Positions 60,229-64,000 of a stretch of DNA of 64,000 nt are shown piece by piece. A model generated the notes under the pieces. That model worked only from the letters and a program-made list of their open reading frames with translations, had not been told where the DNA came from and ran no database searches. Made by a program: the position numbers and the translations under genes. This stretch comes from Mycobacterium szulgai (lineage in GTDB: Bacteria > Actinomycetota > Actinomycetes > Mycobacteriales > Mycobacteriaceae), in the NCBI RefSeq assembly GCF_002116635.1, contig NZ_LQPW01000178.1, positions 62,001-126,000 on the forward strand, written 5' to 3'. Numbering within the stretch: position 1 is the first letter of the stretch; the number at the start of each line of letters is the position of its first letter.

Positions 60229-61911
60229 TCATGTGTCAAAGATTGTCGTCCCGACACCGTTGGGGCTGGTCGAGATGTACACCGGCCCCAGCGCGAAAGG
60301 AGCGAACCCGGTAATCATGTCGTATCCCAACGAGGTGGGCGTTGACATAACCGTTGGGCCTTGAAACGGGCCTACCGTTGCGCTCGTCGTATACGAATAC
60401 AGCAGGGTCTGGCCATTGCTTGTGTAGACCGAAATGGTCGTTCCCGGTGGAACCGTTCCGGAGACCTGACCGGTCCCCAGTGCGGACGCAGTGATGGATC
60501 CACTCGCACCACCGGAGTCGATAACCGCGACAACGGGTACGAGTGGCCCGTTGTTGATCTGTATGGCCAAGGGGGCAACCGGTGCTCCGGAAATCGAGGC
60601 GTTGGGGAGTGGGCTCAGCGGGTTGGCACCGAACTGCATCTGACCGTGGGGTGCGTTTATCAGCACACCCTGATTGAGATCCCCCGGCAACGCCGTGATC
60701 ACATTGCCGGGGGGTGGGGCTCCCGCAGTCGGAAAGCCCCCGGTATTAACCCCAATGCCCAGGATGCCGTCGGCCGTACCGAAAGGGCCCAGGCCGATAA
60801 GAGGGCCAACGGGACCTAAGGCCAACGTCAAAAGGGCATAGGGCGACGTTGGGAAGTAGACGACGCCGACGCCGACTGAGGTCGGTGCGGTGATGGCTCC
60901 ATTCCCGAAATCCACCGTCGTGTCAAAGGTGAGGTATAGACAGTTGACCCCCGAGCCGTAAGCGGCGAGACCAATCCCCGTGGGCAAGCCGAGGTGCCGA
61001 AGCCCGATGTCCCAGAACGGGGCAATGAGACCAACGGATCCGGTGTCGACTTCCAGTTGCACGGGTCGTCCGCCGTTTATGGATGCGTACGTCACCGGCT
61101 CAATGCCACGCTCCGTTAACTGGAGCGGGACGGTTGCGCTGACCGGTGAACCAACGCCCGCGGCCCCGTTGTTGCCATACAACCAGCCGCCGAGCCCGCC
61201 AGCCCCACCAGCTGCGTTGATGCCGCCGGCACCACCTGGCCCACCCGCGCCGAACAGACCCGCATTACCGCCAGCTCCACCGACCGTGCCGGTTGTGCCG
61301 GCGGCTCCGGCCTGCCCACCGGCCCCGCCGCTACCGAACAGCCACCCGCCGTGACCACCGGCCCCACCCCAAGCATTGGCTCCGCCGGCGCCTCCGGGCC
61401 CCCCATTGCCGATCAACCCCGCAGCACCGCCGGCCCCACCGGCTGCCCCCGACGCCGTTGGTGAGTAACCGCTGCCACCGCTGCCATACAAGAGCCCACC
61501 AGCTCCGCCATTCGGACTCGCGGCCGTTCCGTTTGCTCCATCACCGATCAGCGAACGCCCAAACAACACCTCGGTGGGAGCATTAATCACAGTCAGCAAG
61601 GCGTTTTCCGCGATCTGCAATGGCGAGACGTTAACCCCTTCCGCACCCAGATACGACCACGCCCCACCGCTGAGCGCTTCCAGAAATTGTTGGTAAGACT
61701 CGCTGACTTGCGTGCTGAGCGCCTGAAATTGCTGACCATGCTCAGCAAGCAGTTCCGCCATGGCCGCAGATACCTCATCGGCGCCGGCAGCCGCCAGTCC
61801 GGTGGTATGACTAGCAGCTGCCGCAATCGCGGACTTCAGCTCAGCATCGACGCTCTCCAAATCCGTTGCCGCAGATAACAACAACTCGGGAAGCACGACC
61901 AACAGCGACAT
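60229..61911 (-). CDS. PE_PGRS-linked aspartic protease (PecA family), second copy in the window
   Basis: A 560-aa protein: PE domain (MSLLVVLPELLL, Pro-Glu at residues 8-9), linker GRSLIGDGANG, Gly-rich PGRS segment (about residues 130-265, GGAGG repeats), then a retropepsin-like protease domain with catalytic motifs LEVDTGSVGL and AVIDSGGASG. ATG 61911 follows GAGGGC. It shares layout with the 19739-21214 protein but has a longer PGRS part. ESX-5 secretion and a role in processing PE_PGRS proteins are inferred from PecA. It is bracketed by two copies of the 5' segment of the HD gene. Confidence 0.9.
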   Translation of the reverse strand: MSLLVVLPELLLSAATDLESVDAELKSAIAAAASHTTGLAAAGADEVSAAMAELLAEHGQQFQALSTQVSESYQQFLEALSGGAWSYLGAEGVNVSPLQIAENALLTVINAPTEVLFGRSLIGDGANGTAASPNGGAGGLLYGSGGSGYSPTASGAAGGAGGAAGLIGNGGPGGAGGANAWGGAGGHGGWLFGSGGAGGQAGAAGTTGTVGGAGGNAGLFGAGGPGGAGGINAAGGAGGLGGWLYGNNGAAGVGSPVSATVPLQLTERGIEPVTYASINGGRPVQLEVDTGSVGLIAPFWDIGLRHLGLPTGIGLAAYGSGVNCLYLTFDTTVDFGNGAITAPTSVGVGVVYFPTSPYALLTLALGPVGPLIGLGPFGTADGILGIGVNTGGFPTAGAPPPGNVITALPGDLNQGVLINAPHGQMQFGANPLSPLPNASISGAPVAPLAIQINNGPLVPVVAVIDSGGASGSITASALGTGQVSGTVPPGTTISVYTSNGQTLLYSYTTSATVGPFQGPTVMSTPTSLGYDMITGFAPFALGPVYISTSPNGVGTTIFDT

Positions 61912-62093
61912 CATGCCCTCGGCTCTAATCAGTAATCAAATGCGTGCAGAACAGCCCAATGTGATTGGGAGGTAAGCGGATGCTCATGCGGTCTATCTTG
62001 GCACTTTCGAGGCGTAATTGGGCGGTAGCGTTTGACGTGAGGCTTTGGCGCCGGCGGCGCAGTGGGGACCGAATTAAACAGCGCTATAACGGA

Positions 62094-62162
62094 TTAACGC
62101 CTTAATCTGCCTGCCGGATTCGCTGGAGCGTGTGAAGGCGGTTCGGTATCCGGCCGCGTCAT
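62094..62162 (-). pseudogene. 5' fragment of the HD-domain gene
   Basis: From ATG 62162 the frame reads MTRPDTEPP, the same as the start of the HD gene (MTRPDSEPP), then diverges and stops after 22 codons. The conserved upstream part is also in frame with the HD gene (STRQLGESG). It is a truncated copy left by duplication. Confidence 0.7.
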
Positions 62163-62259
62163 ACCGCTTTCACCAAGCTGTCGGGTCGAGCCGCTCACTT
62201 CGCCGAGTGGCCGGCGACGAGCGTCAGTGCTAGCCGATCTCATGTTCGGACCGTCGGGT
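62141..62259. repeat. 3' copy of the duplicated ~120-bp segment (pair with 59856-59974)
   Basis: Matches 59856-59974 in direct orientation at an offset of 2285 bp. Mismatches are scattered, about eleven by eye. It lies upstream of the PE_PGRS gene, while its partner lies downstream. Confidence 0.88.
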
Positions 62260-62414
62260 GCAGGTGTTTCGGCGACATAGGTCGCGGTGACGGCGTTGTC
62301 GGGCCGGGACAATCTTGCGCGGCGCAGTTGTCGGTTTCCGGCAAACAACTCGGCGCCCGCTCACACGACCATGGAATTACCAATCCAAAGTTCAGTTGCG
62401 GAGGTGTGTGTCTG

Positions 62415-63692
62415 ATGGGCGGCGTCGAGCGAATTGACGGCGGACCCAGGTCGGCGATCGTTATCGGTGCGGGCATTGCCGGATTGTCAACGGCGTGGTT
62501 TCTGCAGGAGCGCGGGGTCGACGTCACGGTGGTAGACCGCACCGGCGTTGCGGCCGGTGCGTCCTGGGGCAATGCCGGCTGGATCGCTCCGGGGCTGACG
62601 CTTCCCTTGAACTCCCCGTCGGTGCTGCGTGGTGGACTGCGTTCGCTGTTCGACCCGACCGCACCGTTGCACATGCCGCTGACGACCGACGCGGACCTCG
62701 GGGCCTTCTTGATGCGTTTCGTCGCAAACTGTCGGCGATCGTCGTGGCAGCGGGCGCTGCGGGCCAATGTAGCGCTCAACGAGGACTGCATCGAAGCATT
62801 CGACGTGCTGATCGCCAACGGGGTCGATGCTCCGGTGACCGACACACCGGTCACCGCCGTTTTTCGCGACACCGCGTCAGCGCAGCGGCTGATGGGAATG
62901 CTGCGTCAGCTCGAAAAGGCGGGCCAGACAATGGATGTGACCGAATTAGCTGGTGAGGCGTTGCGCGGGCAGGTGCCCCTGGCATCGCCGGCGGTCACCG
63001 CCGGGCTGAACATCAATGGTCAGCGTTTCGTCGACCCGCGGCGATTTGTGGAGGCCCTGGGCCGCTCGGTGGTGGCCCGTGGGGCGGTGGTGCGCAGGCT
63101 GGAAGTCGACGATGTCGTGAGCTCACGCAACGGCGCGGTGGTTTACGCGCGCCGCAGCGACCCGTTGAGCGCCGACGCGGCCGTGATCGCGACCGGGGCG
63201 CGGTTGCCGCGGCTCGCGGGCCGGTGGTTCCGCGTCCCGGTGGCGGCCGGTCACGGCTACTCGTTTACCGTGCCGGTGGATCGCCCCATACCGGGGCCCA
63301 TCTACCTTCCGGACGCGCGGGTGGCGTGCACGCCCTACAAAGGCGCACTGCGGGTTTCGGGCACCGTGCAATTCCGCCACCCGCATGAACCCCGCGCAAC
63401 CCTTCGGGTGGACGCCATCGTCGCCGCGGTGCGCCCCATGCTGGACGGGGTGCGCTGGGACGTGCGTAGCAATCTGTGGGTTGGAGCGCGCGCGGTCACC
63501 CCCGATGGCCGGCCGCTGATCGGCGAAGTGGCGCGTGATGTTTACGTGGCCGGCGGTCACGGCATGTGGGGATTGGCGCACGGGCCGGTGACCGGTCGGC
63601 TGCTGGCCGAACAGATCACCACCGGCAAGCAACCCCAGGGCCTGGCCGAGTTCGATCCATTGCGCAGGACCGGCCGCAGCACGTCCCGGTAG
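62415..63692 (+). CDS. FAD-dependent D-amino-acid dehydrogenase/oxidase-like protein (DadA family)
   Basis: A 425-aa flavoprotein. The FAD-binding motif AIVIGAGIAGLSTAWFLQERGVDVTVVDR lies at residues 15-43, followed by ASWGNAGWIAPGL, typical of DadA. The substrate domain includes GHGYSFTVPVDRPIPGPIYLPDARVACTPYKGALRVSGT, and the C-terminus reads PDGRPLIGEVARDVYVAGGHGMWGLAHGPVTGRLLAE. It would oxidise D-amino acids or a similar amine. ATG 62415 has GGAGG 11 nt upstream. The next gene follows after 64 bp on the same strand. Confidence 0.9.
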   Translation: MGGVERIDGGPRSAIVIGAGIAGLSTAWFLQERGVDVTVVDRTGVAAGASWGNAGWIAPGLTLPLNSPSVLRGGLRSLFDPTAPLHMPLTTDADLGAFLMRFVANCRRSSWQRALRANVALNEDCIEAFDVLIANGVDAPVTDTPVTAVFRDTASAQRLMGMLRQLEKAGQTMDVTELAGEALRGQVPLASPAVTAGLNINGQRFVDPRRFVEALGRSVVARGAVVRRLEVDDVVSSRNGAVVYARRSDPLSADAAVIATGARLPRLAGRWFRVPVAAGHGYSFTVPVDRPIPGPIYLPDARVACTPYKGALRVSGTVQFRHPHEPRATLRVDAIVAAVRPMLDGVRWDVRSNLWVGARAVTPDGRPLIGEVARDVYVAGGHGMWGLAHGPVTGRLLAEQITTGKQPQGLAEFDPLRRTGRSTSR

Positions 63693-63756
63693 CCCGACCG
63701 GGCCGTGCTGCGGCCTCTGACGACACTCCGCTCGATACGTAAGGAACTCATTCAAA

Positions 63757-63987
63757 ATGACCAACAGCAAACGCATCTGGATGACGCGGCAGGACTACAC
63801 CCGTCTGCACAACGAACTCGCCGAGCTGCGTTCGCGGCCCAGCATTGAGGTGCCCGACGACTTGATGGATTACCACGCGAGTGTCGGAGCCTGCTATTCG
63901 GCGCGACGAGCGCGTATCCGCGAGCTTCGAGATGTGCTGAACAACGCGGCCGTCAGCGAGGGCCAGGGTGGCTGTGCGGTGCCATGA
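63757..63987 (+). CDS. Small GreA N-terminal-like coiled-coil protein
   Basis: A 76-aa protein. The N-terminal part (IWMTRQDYTRLHNELAELRSRPSIEVPDDLMDY) and the following ARRARIRELRDVLNNAAV resemble the coiled-coil of GreA-type transcription factors, but the C-terminal FKBP-like domain is missing. AAGGAAC lies 11 nt upstream. A short independent gene or a truncated one cannot be separated. It ends 13 bp before the window end. Confidence 0.6.
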   Translation: MTNSKRIWMTRQDYTRLHNELAELRSRPSIEVPDDLMDYHASVGACYSARRARIRELRDVLNNAAVSEGQGGCAVP

Positions 63988-64000
63988 AGGGAGCGGAAAT

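Larger units (their letters stand above)
61915..62414. other. Intergenic region with duplicated segment and small hairpin
   Basis: It contains the PE_PGRS promoter side, the inverted repeat GATTAA-CGCC-TTAATC (62092-62107), the 62141-62259 duplicate and a remnant frame. No intact gene is recognised before the DadA-like start at 62415. Confidence 0.6.

Noticed and set aside
59856..62259. Insertion sequence around the PE_PGRS gene
   Set aside because: The direct repeats are about 120 bp and contain host gene sequence; there is no transposase or terminal inverted repeat.

Overview
This window is chromosomal DNA of a slow-growing mycobacterium. It is GC-rich with GTG starts, and it carries PE_PGRS-type genes, MIRU-like repeats and mycobacterium-specific families. 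The gene order runs, in reverse orientation, parallel to the M. tuberculosis H37Rv block from Rv2724c (fadE20) to Rv2667 (clpC2). Locus correspondences are given from knowledge of that genome and were not computed here. No tRNA, rRNA, IS transposase, prophage or CRISPR array was seen.

Region by region. 1-10.3 kb: fadE20 3' end, a TerC membrane protein, an LGFP-repeat envelope protein, the SOS control pair lexA/Rv2719c, nrdR, nitrobindin, a PhzF-like isomerase, an alpha/beta hydrolase and a PAC2 protein. 10.3-23.8 kb: a lipoprotein serine protease, sthA, a DUF4192 protein, ideR, sigB with its stress promoter, small conserved proteins, a RidA protein, a lipoprotein, a PE_PGRS-linked aspartic protease, sigA and ppgK. 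23.8-31.1 kb: suhB, cei preceded by a four-copy minisatellite and a CRP-type palindrome, the dut cluster and the paired TrkA-type K+ regulators ceoB/ceoC. 31.2-40.9 kb: an APC permease, an RNA m5U methyltransferase, a three-gene ABC exporter, and an apparent operon (CBS protein, arsA, arsB1, PknH-like sensor). 41-49.7 kb: dxs, an RNase D-like protein, a DUF3000 protein whose start lies in a MIRU-like duplication, echA15 and the heme operon hemE-hemY-chdC-methyltransferase. 49.8-57.7 kb: msrB, aftC, a protease-like lipoprotein, a RibD-like reductase, an AFG1/ZapE ATPase, a GNAT protein, an exported protein, a CtaG-like protein and clpC2 with two probable operators.

The last 6 kb, together with isolated genes near 10.5, 18.8, 19.7, 36.9 and 56.0 kb, look like accessory additions to the conserved backbone. 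The terminal block holds a DUF732 secreted protein, an HD-domain protein apparently fused to a cyclic-nucleotide-binding-like domain, a second PE_PGRS-linked aspartic protease, a DadA-like oxidoreductase and a small GreA-like protein. The PE_PGRS gene there is bracketed by two copies (about 2.3 kb apart) of a segment of about 120 bp that carries the 5' end of the HD gene.

The most interesting signals are: the twin GTCAAC-N5-GTTGAC operators at clpC2; the flanking duplication around the PE_PGRS protease; the MIRU-like repeat that supplies a ribosome binding site, a 17-codon upstream ORF and a coupled start to the DUF3000 gene; the minisatellite forming the cei leader; the tandem 24-bp-spaced LexA-like sites; and the HD/CNB fusion.
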